A DNA stretch of 64,000 nt from an uncultured Pseudomonadales bacterium (GTDB lineage: Bacteria; Pseudomonadota; Gammaproteobacteria; Pseudomonadales; Cellvibrionaceae): positions 248,001 through 312,000 of the forward strand of contig CANLDL010000004.1 in the NCBI GenBank assembly GCA_947489425.1. The letters are read 5' to 3'. This document shows positions 1 through 8,743 of the stretch, one piece after another. The notes under the pieces are model-generated. The model was not told where the DNA came from. It saw only the letters and a program-made list of their open reading frames with translations, and searched no databases. Each line of letters opens with the position of its first letter. Within the stretch, counting starts at the first letter, position 1. A program made the translations under genes and the position numbers.

Positions 1-2
1 AA

Positions 3-998
3 ATGAATATTGCCATAATGGCGAGCGCTGTAGTGCTTAGCTCGACGGCTGCAAGTGTTGCAGTAGCGGACGAGTGGAATGTTTCGCTATGGAGTAAGCG
101 TCGTGCTTTTACTGAGCACGTAGAGAAGCTAGCTGAACTAGTATCTGCTAAGACCAATGGTGAATTTAAATTAAATTTATCCTATGGTGGGCTTTCTAAA
201 AACAAAGAGAACCTCGATGGTATCTCTATTGGTGCCTTTGAGATGGCTCAATTTTGTTCCTTCTATCACAAAGCAAAAAACCCAACGATTACTGTAACAG
301 AGTTGCCTTTCGCTAAAGATGTATCGCTAGCTCGCCTAACAGAGATCTCTCGTGAGGTGTATAAGCATCCCGCTGTAGTTAAAGACTTAGCGCGTTGGAA
401 TGCGACTTTGTTAATGCCTTCGCCACTCCCTCAGTATAATATTATTGGTGTAGGTGATACGCCTAAGTCTCTCTCTGACTTTAAGGGTAAGCGACTTCGT
501 GGCCCTGGTGGTATTGCAGGTGTAATGTCGCAATTGGGTGCGGTTAAAACAGGTGTTGCTGCTAACGAAGTACGTCAAGCGCTAGATGCCGGTGTTATTG
601 ATACGGTTGCCTTTGCTCAGCATGCGCATTTGGCATTTGGCTCTATTCAAGCAGGGCAGTGGGCGACTACCAATTTAAATTTGGGTACAGCTAATTGCCC
701 GGTTGTGGTTAATACCGATGCGCTTAATAGCTTGAGTAAAGAGCATAAGGCAGCGCTAATGAGTTCTATCGATGAGTCCCTTGACCATTATGTAAGTAAT
801 TACGAGGGTAAGATTGTTGGTAAATATGATACTACCTTAAAGGAAAAAGGTATTAAGGAAGTTACATTTACACCAGAGCAAACCGCAGAGTTAAATAAAA
901 TGGCTGAGTCAGTGAGAGCTAAGTGGATCGCCGATAATAAGAAGAAGTTTAAGGCGAAAGAACTATATGACTTTACAGAAGCGCTATTCAATAAATAG
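3..998 (+). CDS. TRAP transporter solute-binding protein (DctP family), probably 5'-truncated by the window
   Basis: This is the periplasmic substrate-binding subunit of a tripartite ATP-independent (TRAP) transporter, which captures an organic acid and hands it to the membrane subunits encoded next. The reading frame has a hydrophobic, Ala-rich leader ending near residue 22 (AVA then DEW), followed by a DctP-like body that includes the typical stretch with KGKRLRGPGG near residues 160-170. The first ATG is only two bases from the window edge and the leader has no basic residue after it, so the true start probably lies upstream. It is followed by a terminator-like hairpin and then the two permease genes. 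The substrate cannot be read from the sequence. Confidence 0.9.
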   Translation: MNIAIMASAVVLSSTAASVAVADEWNVSLWSKRRAFTEHVEKLAELVSAKTNGEFKLNLSYGGLSKNKENLDGISIGAFEMAQFCSFYHKAKNPTITVTELPFAKDVSLARLTEISREVYKHPAVVKDLARWNATLLMPSPLPQYNIIGVGDTPKSLSDFKGKRLRGPGGIAGVMSQLGAVKTGVAANEVRQALDAGVIDTVAFAQHAHLAFGSIQAGQWATTNLNLGTANCPVVVNTDALNSLSKEHKAALMSSIDESLDHYVSNYEGKIVGKYDTTLKEKGIKEVTFTPEQTAELNKMAESVRAKWIADNKKKFKAKELYDFTEALFNK

Positions 999-1014
999 GC
1001 TTTAGTTCCTAGTA

Positions 1015-1055
1015 AGTACCCTGCTGCTTTAAAGGTAGTGGGGTACTAATTTTTT
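1015..1055 (+). terminator. Rho-independent terminator or attenuator between TRAP binding protein and permeases
   Basis: AGTACCC (1015-1021) pairs with GGGTACT (1041-1047), with partial pairing inside, and a T run follows at 1050-1055. It sits just after the binding-protein stop and about 150 bases before the permease genes. It could lower permease expression relative to the binding protein, which is inference. Confidence 0.7.
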
Positions 1056-1207
1056 AAAGAGTATTTTTACCGATTTTAATAACAAGTTTAAGTATTCTTT
1101 AAGAAGTTAATGATGATAAAAATAATAAATTCAGTCATCTTGTTAGTGTTTAAAACTGCTTTTTAGTAGTAAACCCCTTTTAGTTTTCCAAAAAATTGAG
1201 GCCTTAT

Positions 1208-1837
1208 ATGTCTGGTTCATCGACTGTATTAGAAGATGATTCATTATTAAGCAAAGTTGATCGTTGCTATTTTAAATTAGAGTCATTACTAAATCTGATG
1301 GGCGGCTTAGTTATTTTTGCCATTGTATTACTTGCAGTTGCCAATATTATCGGCCGTAAGTTATTTGGTTTGCCGGTTAGTGGTTATATCGATTGGACCG
1401 AACAAGCGATGGCTTTTTTTGCCTTTTTTGGTATCGCTTATTGTCAGCGTTTAGGTGGCCATATTCGTATGGATATTTTTGTAGGCTCGCTGCGCAAGAG
1501 GGCTTTATGGCTTTTTGAACTGCTTTCAACACTACTTATGTTTGCTATTACAGTTTTGCTAATTATTGGCTCTTACGATCATTTTTTACGTGCCTGGACA
1601 AATGGTGACAGCTCTTTTGATATCGATTTACCGACATGGCCTGCTAAGTTAGTTGTACCAGTCATGCTAACCGTATTAGCGCTGCGCTTTTTGTTAAATA
1701 TCTGGGGGTATGTTCGAGCATTAATCGAAGGCGGTGATAAGCCTGTTGCCGTACCTCTAATTGAGGATGCTAAAACACAGGCAGAAAATGAGGCGAGAAC
1801 AGTCTCTGGTGCATCAGTCGATGAGGAGATGAAATAA
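1208..1837 (+). CDS. TRAP transporter small permease (DctQ family)
   Basis: This is the small four-helix membrane subunit of the TRAP transporter. Hydrophobic segments lie at roughly residues 35-57, 70-90, 110-130 and 150-170, and the motif near the second helix (DWTEQAMAF) is typical of DctQ. I place the start at ATG 1208 because GAGG at 1198-1201 sits six bases upstream. An in-frame TTG at 1196 overlaps that ribosome binding site and is unlikely to be the start. The stop codon overlaps the ATG of the large permease by one base (TAATG), which shows translational coupling. The C-terminal 40 residues are polar and probably cytoplasmic. Confidence 0.9.
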   Translation: MSGSSTVLEDDSLLSKVDRCYFKLESLLNLMGGLVIFAIVLLAVANIIGRKLFGLPVSGYIDWTEQAMAFFAFFGIAYCQRLGGHIRMDIFVGSLRKRALWLFELLSTLLMFAITVLLIIGSYDHFLRAWTNGDSSFDIDLPTWPAKLVVPVMLTVLALRFLLNIWGYVRALIEGGDKPVAVPLIEDAKTQAENEARTVSGASVDEEMK

Positions 1838-3252
1838 TGTTTGCTTCTCTTTACGACAATATGATGGCCGTTGAGCCGATTGAAATGGGGCTTTGGGTCT
1901 CGGGCTTTATGCTCATTGCAGTACTTATTGGTGTACGTGTTGCGTTTGCAGCAGCTATTGCAGGTTTTTTAGGCCTGTTGTGGTACTTTACTGCAAAGTT
2001 AGGTTTCGAAAAAGCTTTTTGGGTTGCAGTAAAGACGGCAGGTACTGTCCCACATTCTAAGGTTTCTACGTCAGCTTTATCGCTTATCCCTGTGTTTATT
2101 TTAATTGGTTTCCTCGCCTACTATGCAGGATTAACGCGGGCTTTATTCGAGGCGGCCAAGCGTTGGGTAGGTTGGTTACCTGGTGGTATGGCGCTCTCTA
2201 CGGTTTTCTCTACCGCAGGTTTTGCAGCTGTATCGGGTGCATCTGTTGCTACATCGGCAGTGTTTGCCCGTATTGCAATCCCTGAAATGTTACGCCTTGG
2301 CTACGACAAGCGCTTTGCAGCAGGTGTTGTCGCTGCATCGGGTACTTTGGCTTCGCTGATTCCTCCCTCTGCCATTTTAGTGATTTATGCCATTATCGTT
2401 GAGCAGGATGTCGGTGCTTTATTGGTGGCTGGGTTTTTACCGGGTGCAGTATCTGCCTTGATTTATGCAGGGCTAGTGATTGGTTTGGCGATGTTAAATC
2501 CAAAGTATGGACCAAAGGTAACAGGCTTTAGTTGGAAAGAACGCCTGGTATCGCTACCGCCAACATTCCCAATCTTCTTCGTTGTCGCCATTATTATTTT
2601 TAGCGTTTATGGCGGTTGGGGTACACCTACGGAGGCTGGTGCACTTGGTGCTTTTGTGGTGTTTTGTATGGCAGTCTACAAGGGTATGAAGTGGGGTAAC
2701 TTTAAAGATGCCCTAATGGAAGCGAGCAAGCTTACTGTAATGATATTTTCAATTATCTGGGGGGTATTGTTGTATGTGCGCTTTTTAGGCTTTGCCGATT
2801 TACCCCACGCCTTTGCCGACTGGATCGCAGGGCTTGAGCAAAACCCAATGATTACCCTGATATTTATTTTACTGGCTTATGCAATACTGGGTATGTTTAT
2901 GGATGCCATCGGTATGTTGCTACTGACATTGCCTGTTGTGTTTCCTGCGATTATTGCGCTCAACGGTGGGCCAGATGTTACAGCAGCTGATTCAGCCTTT
3001 GGTGTATCTGCCGTTGGTTGTGCCATATGGTTTGGTATTATTGTGGTTAAGATGGCAGAATTTTGTTTGATCACACCACCCATAGGCTTGAATTGTTTTG
3101 TTGTGGCAGGTGTGCGTCCCGAGCTTTCTGTGCAGGATGTTTTTCGTGGTGTGACTCCCTTTTTCTTTGCCGATATGATCACTATTGGTGTGTTAATCGC
3201 CTTTCCGAGTATTGTGCTTTGGCTGCCTAAATTGATTTTGGGTATTGTTTAA
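1837..3252 (+). CDS. TRAP transporter large permease (DctM family)
   Basis: This is the 471-residue large membrane subunit of the TRAP transporter, which carries the sodium-coupled transport path. It has about twelve hydrophobic segments. DctM-like signatures include the Gly/Ala/Ser-rich stretch AAVSGASVATSAVFARIAIP near residue 130 and the SLIPPSA segment near residue 175. The start ATG overlaps the stop of the small permease. Binding protein, small permease and large permease are in the usual order. No regulator or catabolic gene is adjacent, so the substrate remains unknown; C4-dicarboxylates, other carboxylates or sugar acids are possible. Confidence 0.95.
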   Translation: MFASLYDNMMAVEPIEMGLWVSGFMLIAVLIGVRVAFAAAIAGFLGLLWYFTAKLGFEKAFWVAVKTAGTVPHSKVSTSALSLIPVFILIGFLAYYAGLTRALFEAAKRWVGWLPGGMALSTVFSTAGFAAVSGASVATSAVFARIAIPEMLRLGYDKRFAAGVVAASGTLASLIPPSAILVIYAIIVEQDVGALLVAGFLPGAVSALIYAGLVIGLAMLNPKYGPKVTGFSWKERLVSLPPTFPIFFVVAIIIFSVYGGWGTPTEAGALGAFVVFCMAVYKGMKWGNFKDALMEASKLTVMIFSIIWGVLLYVRFLGFADLPHAFADWIAGLEQNPMITLIFILLAYAILGMFMDAIGMLLLTLPVVFPAIIALNGGPDVTAADSAFGVSAVGCAIWFGIIVVKMAEFCLITPPIGLNCFVVAGVRPELSVQDVFRGVTPFFFADMITIGVLIAFPSIVLWLPKLILGIV

Positions 3253-3695
3253 GGTGATTTTATTGCTTTTTTACTGCTAATGCCCGCCTAGTGTGGGTAT
3301 TAAGTGGTATTAAATGAGTAGATGACTATAGGCTTGGGTTATTAAACGTATAAATAGATGATTTGATAGTTTCCTTTTAAGAAATTAAGTTCCAATTTCT
3401 TGTTTTCTAGGCTGTTTTGGCCTATTTATTTAAATAATATGGCCCCCTATTGATTTATCCTATAATCGGTTACAATTTCTTTGGTGTAGTATTTAGAGGT
3501 TTGCGGTATTAATATACCGCTGCAGTTATTGGTTTTTTGAGTAGAGGGATATTAGGAGATTATTTTTATAGTGTTTAAATGGATGTGATCACGTCAATAT
3601 AAAAAGTGATTTAAATTGATACGATTATTAATAATAATAGTTTGATCTAAAATTACTCATAGTTAGCCAATATAATAATATAAGGTAATCGTGAA
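3253..3695. other. Intergenic region, no gene seen
   Basis: This is 443 bases of AT-rich sequence. An imperfect hairpin lies just after the TRAP operon (about 3279-3302, with two G-T pairs and no T run), so it is a poor terminator. The promoter of the next gene must lie here. I could not pick one, because AT-rich sequence gives many TATAAT-like matches. Confidence 0.5.
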
Positions 3696-4196
3696 ATGAG
3701 TTCTGACTCAGCTATAGTTGGTCATATCCAACAGCATTTAGACAGCCAATCCACTGGGGCGCTTTTTCTTAAATTAGCCGATGGTCAGTTGCTGCAGTTA
3801 TTTTTTATTAATGGCGAAATTCAGTCGATGAAATACCATGGTGCAACTGGCCTCGATGTACTTAATGAATTAGCTGGGTTAGAGGTTGCTAAGTCTCAGT
3901 TTCATGATGGTGCTGTTAGTCGAGTTGTTAATCAATTACCAAGTACAACTGACATAATTGAGATGATCAAAAGTAGGTCGGTTGTTGAGATGTCTACCTC
4001 TGCAGCCGGCGTTGGTATTAGTCACGATGATGTCGTTAATATAGAAAGAGCATTTATTGCTTTTGTAGGGCCTATAGGCGATATGATTTTTAAGGAAGAG
4101 CTTGATAATGCTAAATCTAAAGCCGATCTAGTCAATCGTTTATCGCAACAATTGGATGGAAGTGATCGCTCATCATTCCAAAGCCAGGTGGAATAA
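3696..4196 (+). CDS. DUF4388/PATAN-like domain protein
   Basis: This 166-residue cytoplasmic protein probably has a signalling or adaptor role. The N-terminal half (about residues 8-95) follows the PATAN/DUF4388 pattern: a TGALFLKLADG-like strand, an LFFINGEI strand, then a segment with GLDVLNELAG. Residues 110-160 contain FVGPIGDMIFKEEL followed by a helix, which resembles the C-terminal helical domain (LIGPIA-type) often found after DUF4388. The ribosome binding site TAAGG lies about 11 bases before the ATG. A terminator follows at 4218-4249. In other bacteria such domains accompany response regulators and motility proteins, but nothing next to this gene fixes its pathway. Confidence 0.6.
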   Translation: MSSDSAIVGHIQQHLDSQSTGALFLKLADGQLLQLFFINGEIQSMKYHGATGLDVLNELAGLEVAKSQFHDGAVSRVVNQLPSTTDIIEMIKSRSVVEMSTSAAGVGISHDDVVNIERAFIAFVGPIGDMIFKEELDNAKSKADLVNRLSQQLDGSDRSSFQSQVE

Positions 4197-4211
4197 TTAA
4201 TGTATAGACAG

Positions 4212-5471
4212 TTATTGAAAGCCAGCTCTTAGCTGGTTTTTTGCTTTTTGTAAGTTAATTTTTGGGTAATCTAATTCTAGTAAATGTATAAATCTCAAGG
4301 TTTTAAAGGCGTCAAACCACTGGTGGATATGCACCATACATAATTTACTATCATTAATTTGTAAGTCGATATGACTAAATAGTACATTGATGTGGAGGTC
4401 TTGCAATGCATTCTGCGCTTCTTTGCTCTGTTGTGTAAGCCAACTATGGGTGTTGTGCTTGTAACTAAATAAGACCTCAAAAGATAATAAAAGATTTTTT
4501 AGTTCAAGAAATACCCTAGGGTTATAGGTTAGTAGGGTTGTTTGAGATTCTTCCTTTTCGAGTATTTGTTTTACCGCAGGCCCAGTTCCAAAAGGCACTC
4601 TGTTGGATTCTCTTGTAGCAATGATGAGCTTATCGCCTTTGAGTTGTTTTATGCTGCCAACTTTAGCCAGTTTGTTTAGGCAGTAAAAATCTTCCCCTCC
4701 TGCGCGTTTCGTAAAGCCTCTTACTAAGATATAGGGCTCTACTTTAATAGTAATACAGCTGCCTAATGTATGGTAAGCATAAGGCGAGTTTGCATAGCGA
4801 AGGCCATCTACATAGTAGTTTATGGACTCTTCATAAAGCTGAGTAGATTCTGTGACTTTATTGTTGTCGCCAAGGTGTGCAAAATCATAAACCGCTGCAC
4901 TGGTGTTTTTGTGTGTAAATGTACTTGTTTGCTGGAAGTAATTATCGGGCAAGCTTGTATCTGCATCGCTGGTGTGTAACCAGCTTGATTCAATTATATT
5001 TTGTTGAATCAAAAGGCAGGCAAAGTCACAGCCTATTTTGCGCGCAAGCCCTACCCCTTTTTTATGGGCTAGCTTTCTGTGTCTTGTAAAAAAATCTAAT
5101 AAAACAATACTTGAGTTTGAAGTTTTATGGTCAAACTTAAGAAAAATATCTTTTGCGGATTGCTCTGATGCAGCCTTTAGAGGCAATTCCTGTAGGCTCT
5201 CCCAAAAAAGTGTATTTTTTGTTGTATCGTTATCATTGTCAGGCTGGTTAACAACAATAATAATTAACGTGTTTCCCCATGTTTTTTTCTCTAGTTTAGA
5301 GATAAGAGAAAAAACAAATTGATTGCTTTCATTATATGCGGGAATGATTAGGCAATGATTAAATGGTTGTGAGCGGAGGAAGTTATTGGGTATAAATGCC
5401 GATAAATCATCTACTGCAGACTCTGCGTGATGATGTAGGTAGCTTTCTAGATGGTTCTTTTTCTTAGCCAT
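4212..5471 (-). CDS. Glycosyltransferase family 2-like protein
   Basis: This 419-residue protein has the start of a GT-A fold: IIPAYNE at residues 42-48, a DAD metal/nucleotide-sugar motif within HTSDADTSLP (166-175), and a GGEDFY segment (258-263) matching the acceptor-side ED motif of family 2 enzymes. There is no membrane segment, so it should be cytosolic. The C-terminal 130 residues are helical and not recognised. It lies 67 bases downstream of miaE on the same strand and may be co-transcribed. There are no polysaccharide genes around it, so donor and acceptor are unknown. Confidence 0.65.
   Translation of the reverse strand: MAKKKNHLESYLHHHAESAVDDLSAFIPNNFLRSQPFNHCLIIPAYNESNQFVFSLISKLEKKTWGNTLIIIVVNQPDNDNDTTKNTLFWESLQELPLKAASEQSAKDIFLKFDHKTSNSSIVLLDFFTRHRKLAHKKGVGLARKIGCDFACLLIQQNIIESSWLHTSDADTSLPDNYFQQTSTFTHKNTSAAVYDFAHLGDNNKVTESTQLYEESINYYVDGLRYANSPYAYHTLGSCITIKVEPYILVRGFTKRAGGEDFYCLNKLAKVGSIKQLKGDKLIIATRESNRVPFGTGPAVKQILEKEESQTTLLTYNPRVFLELKNLLLSFEVLFSYKHNTHSWLTQQSKEAQNALQDLHINVLFSHIDLQINDSKLCMVHIHQWFDAFKTLRFIHLLELDYPKINLQKAKNQLRAGFQ
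4218..4249 (+). terminator. Rho-independent terminator inside the convergent gene's 3' end
   Basis: AAAGCCAGCT (4218-4227), loop CTT, AGCTGGTTTT (4231-4240), then a T-rich tail. It serves the plus-strand gene ending at 4196 but lies within the last codons of the minus-strand glycosyltransferase-like gene. Confidence 0.7.
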
Positions 5472-5538
5472 TTACTCTTCGCTGCTGTGCGGGCTGATAT
5501 CCGCTTTATCATTCTCGTGAAATAAGAAGTCTTTTGTA

Positions 5539-6135
5539 TCAATGCAGCGCGGCCCGTAAGGGTAGGTTTTTGACAATCGCTGCTTCGATATCTAACCACC
5601 AATCTAGGCGTGCCTCGATTTTTTTGTGATCGATATACAGCTCGGCAAGGTCAATAAAAAGCAAATGGTGCTTAGCTTCGGATTCGGCAATGAGCTGGTA
5701 GAATTTTTTAAGCTCTGGGTCTGGATGAGTGTCACCAATAAGACCAAATCGTTCGCAACCACGAGCTTCAATAATTGCTCCCGTTAATAATCGATCCAAT
5801 AGGTACATTTCTGAATCGCCTTTAGATATGTGTTGGCGAATTTGGTTGACGTAAGGGTCTTTTTCGTCACTGCCTAATTGTAAGTCACGGGCCTGCATGA
5901 GTTTGATAACTTCTCGAAAATGGGCCAGCTCCTCTATGGATAGATCGACCATTTCGCGAACAAGCTCTGGCTTATCTGGATAATGGGACAGCATGGACAT
6001 TGCCATGCCAGAGGCTTTTTTTTCTGCTTGTGCATGGTGGTTAAGAAACGCATTAAAGTCAGCAAGCACAGTTTGCGTCCATGCTGGGGAAGTGCGCTCG
6101 CGAAGAGTTAATAGATTAGGGTCAATTTTGGGCAT
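5539..6135 (-). CDS. miaE: tRNA 2-methylthio-N6-isopentenyladenosine-37 hydroxylase
   Basis: MiaE is a non-heme di-iron monooxygenase that hydroxylates the isopentenyl group of ms2i6A at position 37 of tRNA. The 198-residue protein shows the ferritin-like ligand set: E38, E69-x-x-H72, E123, and E153-x-x-H156. The length matches the family. The ATG at 6135 starts a typical N-terminus (PNLL-x-LRERT). Its upstream region is shared with the divergent fabV promoter. Together with the other gammaproteobacterial genes, it points to an aerobic lineage. Confidence 0.93.
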   Translation of the reverse strand: MPKIDPNLLTLRERTSPAWTQTVLADFNAFLNHHAQAEKKASGMAMSMLSHYPDKPELVREMVDLSIEELAHFREVIKLMQARDLQLGSDEKDPYVNQIRQHISKGDSEMYLLDRLLTGAIIEARGCERFGLIGDTHPDPELKKFYQLIAESEAKHHLLFIDLAELYIDHKKIEARLDWWLDIEAAIVKNLPLRAALH

Positions 6136-6253
6136 AGTATTATAAGTAGTGTCGCAAATAACGTTATCTAAAGAGTGTTAGTAAAAAGGTTTGCCCGTAT
6201 TTTGGGTAGCCCCATCTGTCGGGCATTATAGTATGAAAACATTGCTGTGGGTA

Positions 6254-6296
6254 TTTGCTAAGGTTGTTAGCAAAGGGTGCAGCAACTGTTTATAAT
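6254..6296 (+). promoter_or_regulatory. Putative fabV promoter with an overlapping palindrome
   Basis: An exact inverted repeat TTTGCTAA-(5)-TTAGCAAA occupies 6254-6274. A consensus TATAAT at 6291-6296 lies 18 bases after TTAGCA (6267-6272), which could act as a weak -35. The palindrome would then cover the -35 of the fabV promoter, as an operator would. This is inference from sequence only. Confidence 0.4.
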
Positions 6297-6368
6297 AGAG
6301 GTTTACTATAGCCTATTCGCATCCCATGATTTTAAATGATGCGTTTTACTCTACTTAAGGATGCTTTA

Positions 6369-7568
6369 ATGATCATCTCTCCAAAGGTTCGTGGTTTTAT
6401 CTGTATTAATGCTCACCCCCAAGGTTGTGCCGCCAATATTCAAGAGCAAATCGACCATATTAAATCTAATGCCGATTTATTTTCTAGTGGTGAAGGCTCA
6501 CCTAAAAATGTGTTGGTGATCGGTTCGTCAACAGGCTATGGCCTAGCTTCACGTATTACCGCTGCATTTGGTTATGGCGCAAAGACCTTGGGTTTGTTTT
6601 TTGAGAAGCCACCCACCGAGAGAAAAACAGGTTCAGCCGGTTACTATAATTCTGCTGCCTTTGAAGATGCCGCAAAAGAAGCCGGCCTTTATGCAAAAAG
6701 TATTAACGGGGATGCTTTCTCCCACGAGGCAAAACAAAAAGCGATTGATGTGATTAAAGCTGATATGGGCAAAATCGACTTGGTCATCTATAGCTTGGCC
6801 TCTCCTCGTAGGCAAGATCCAGATTCGGGCGAGGTTTTCTCCTCTACCCTAAAACCTATTGGTGAGAGTTATACGGCAAAAAACTTAAACACCGATACAA
6901 AAGTCGTGGGTGAGGTAACTGTAGAGCCTGCCTCCGATGAAGAAATTGCTACTACGGTTAAAGTAATGGGGGGAGAAGACTGGCAGCTATGGATTGACGC
7001 ACTCGCTAAAGCTGATGTGTTGGCTGATGGCGTTAAAACTGTTGCCTATACCTATCTAGGTGAAAAACTCACTTGGCCCATTTACGGTCATGCCACTATT
7101 GGTAAGGCTAAAGAAGATCTAGATCGTGCAGCAACCGAGTTGCGTGAGCAGCTCAAGCCACTTAATGGTGGCGCTAATGTGTCGGTATTAAAAGCGGTTG
7201 TTACACAGGCGAGCTCAGCGATACCTGTAATGCCACTTTATCTGGCTATTTTATTTAAAGTCATGCAGGAAGAGGGGACACACGAAGGTTGTATCGAGCA
7301 ATTAAAGCGCCTGTTTGCAGAATGTTTATATACTGATACCCCAAGACTTGATGATGTTAATCGCCTACGTGTTGATGACCTTGAATTGCGACCCGAAACT
7401 CAGCAAAAGGTAGAGGCAATATGGCCGCAGGTCAGTTCTGACAATCTCGATGAGCTAACCGACTTTGCACTTTATCAGCGTGAGTTTTTGCGCTTATTTG
7501 GTTTTGGTGTTGCCGGTGTAGATTACGAGGCCGATACTAGCCCTATGGTCAGTGCTGATTTTTTATAA
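6369..7568 (+). CDS. fabV: Enoyl-[acyl-carrier-protein] reductase FabV
   Basis: FabV catalyses the last step of each fatty-acid elongation cycle, the NAD(P)H-dependent reduction of trans-2-enoyl-ACP. With the start at ATG 6369 the protein has 399 residues, the family length, and begins [10 protein letters not shown], as FabV proteins do. TAAGGA at 6356-6361 is a good ribosome binding site for it. Upstream in-frame ATGs at 6336 and 6339 would add a non-conserved N-terminus. The cofactor loop is at residues 50-62 ([13 protein letters not shown]). The catalytic Tyr-x8-Lys is Y239/K248. FabV enzymes are known for low sensitivity to triclosan. No other fabI-type gene is in the window. Confidence 0.95.
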   Translation: MIISPKVRGFICINAHPQGCAANIQEQIDHIKSNADLFSSGEGSPKNVLVIGSSTGYGLASRITAAFGYGAKTLGLFFEKPPTERKTGSAGYYNSAAFEDAAKEAGLYAKSINGDAFSHEAKQKAIDVIKADMGKIDLVIYSLASPRRQDPDSGEVFSSTLKPIGESYTAKNLNTDTKVVGEVTVEPASDEEIATTVKVMGGEDWQLWIDALAKADVLADGVKTVAYTYLGEKLTWPIYGHATIGKAKEDLDRAATELREQLKPLNGGANVSVLKAVVTQASSAIPVMPLYLAILFKVMQEEGTHEGCIEQLKRLFAECLYTDTPRLDDVNRLRVDDLELRPETQQKVEAIWPQVSSDNLDELTDFALYQREFLRLFGFGVAGVDYEADTSPMVSADFL

Positions 7569-7612
7569 GTTTTAGTATTTGAACTGGTAGTATAACGAGG
7601 TCATCGAACGTA

Positions 7613-8659
7613 ATGATTTATCGCCCTTTAGGGAATAGTGGTATCCAAGTTAGCCTGATTACTTTAGGTACGATGACCTTTGGTGAGCAAAATAGCGAGG
7701 CAGAGGCTTTTGAACAGATGGATTATGCCTATGAGCAGGGCGTAAACTGTTTTGATACTGCCGAGATGTACCCCATCCCTCCTAAAGAGAGTACCTATGG
7801 TGACTCTGAACGGATGGTGGGTAATTGGCTAAAAAGTAGAGGCCTGCGCGATAAAATAGTTTTGGCAACAAAAGTTGCAGGTAATGGCCAGTTGCATCCT
7901 GGCTTTGATTATATTCGTGGCTGCCCTCGTTTAAGTAGCAAACAAATTAAGCAAGCAGTTGATAGCTCTCTTGAGCGTTTACAAACTGACGTGATTGATC
8001 TTTATCAACTACATTGGCCAGAGCGTCGTACCAATTTTTTTGGTCGCCTTGGTTATGAGCACCCTGAGAGCGAGGATATTTATTCTCTAGAAGAATCATT
8101 GTCTGCCATGGCTGATTTAGTCAAAGCCGGTAAAGTTCGTGCTATTGGTGTGTCTAATGAGACGCCGTGGGGGCTAATGGAAGCCTGCCGTATTGCTGAA
8201 AAATATAACCTGCCTCGCATTCTCAGTATCCAAAACCCCTACAACTTGTTAAATCGTACATTCGAAATTGGTCTCTCAGAGATTTCCTGTCGTGAACAAA
8301 TTAGCTTATTGGCCTATTCGCCATTAGCCTTTGGTGTGTTAACGGGTAAGTATCGAGGTGGTGCGCAGCCTTCGAATGCACGTCTAACCCTATATACTCG
8401 CTTTTCTCGCTATAGTAATGAAAATGCGCAAAGAGCGACAGAGTCTTATTATCAGTTGGCCAAGGCTCACGGCCTAACATTAACCGAGCTTTCAATGGCT
8501 TTTGTTAATCGTCAGCCTTTTGTTGCTACCAATATTATTGGGGCAACGACGCTCCCCCAGTTACGTGAAAATATAGCCAGTGTTGATGTCGAGTTAAGTG
8601 TTGATGTTCTAGAAGGCATCACTGAAATTCATAAGCAACACGCTAACCCCGCGCCTTAG
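7613..8659 (+). CDS. Aldo/keto reductase, Tas-like
   Basis: This 348-residue NADP(H)-dependent aldo/keto reductase closely resembles E. coli Tas over its full length. Shared features are GTMTFGEQNSEA near residue 19, the FDTAEMYP segment with catalytic Asp and Tyr (about residues 48-55), the ATKVAG lysine, the LYQLHWPER histidine, and IGVSNET near residue 180. It is cytosolic. It starts 44 bases after fabV on the same strand and could be read through from it. The physiological substrate of this subgroup is not firmly known, so I give no symbol. Confidence 0.88.
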   Translation: MIYRPLGNSGIQVSLITLGTMTFGEQNSEAEAFEQMDYAYEQGVNCFDTAEMYPIPPKESTYGDSERMVGNWLKSRGLRDKIVLATKVAGNGQLHPGFDYIRGCPRLSSKQIKQAVDSSLERLQTDVIDLYQLHWPERRTNFFGRLGYEHPESEDIYSLEESLSAMADLVKAGKVRAIGVSNETPWGLMEACRIAEKYNLPRILSIQNPYNLLNRTFEIGLSEISCREQISLLAYSPLAFGVLTGKYRGGAQPSNARLTLYTRFSRYSNENAQRATESYYQLAKAHGLTLTELSMAFVNRQPFVATNIIGATTLPQLRENIASVDVELSVDVLEGITEIHKQHANPAP

Positions 8660-8743
8660 GTGTTAAGTTTGTGTTTTGTGCCTCTGTTTAACATTTTTCA
8701 TTTCTTAGTAAAGAAATTGACAACCATGGTTTATAAAATATAA

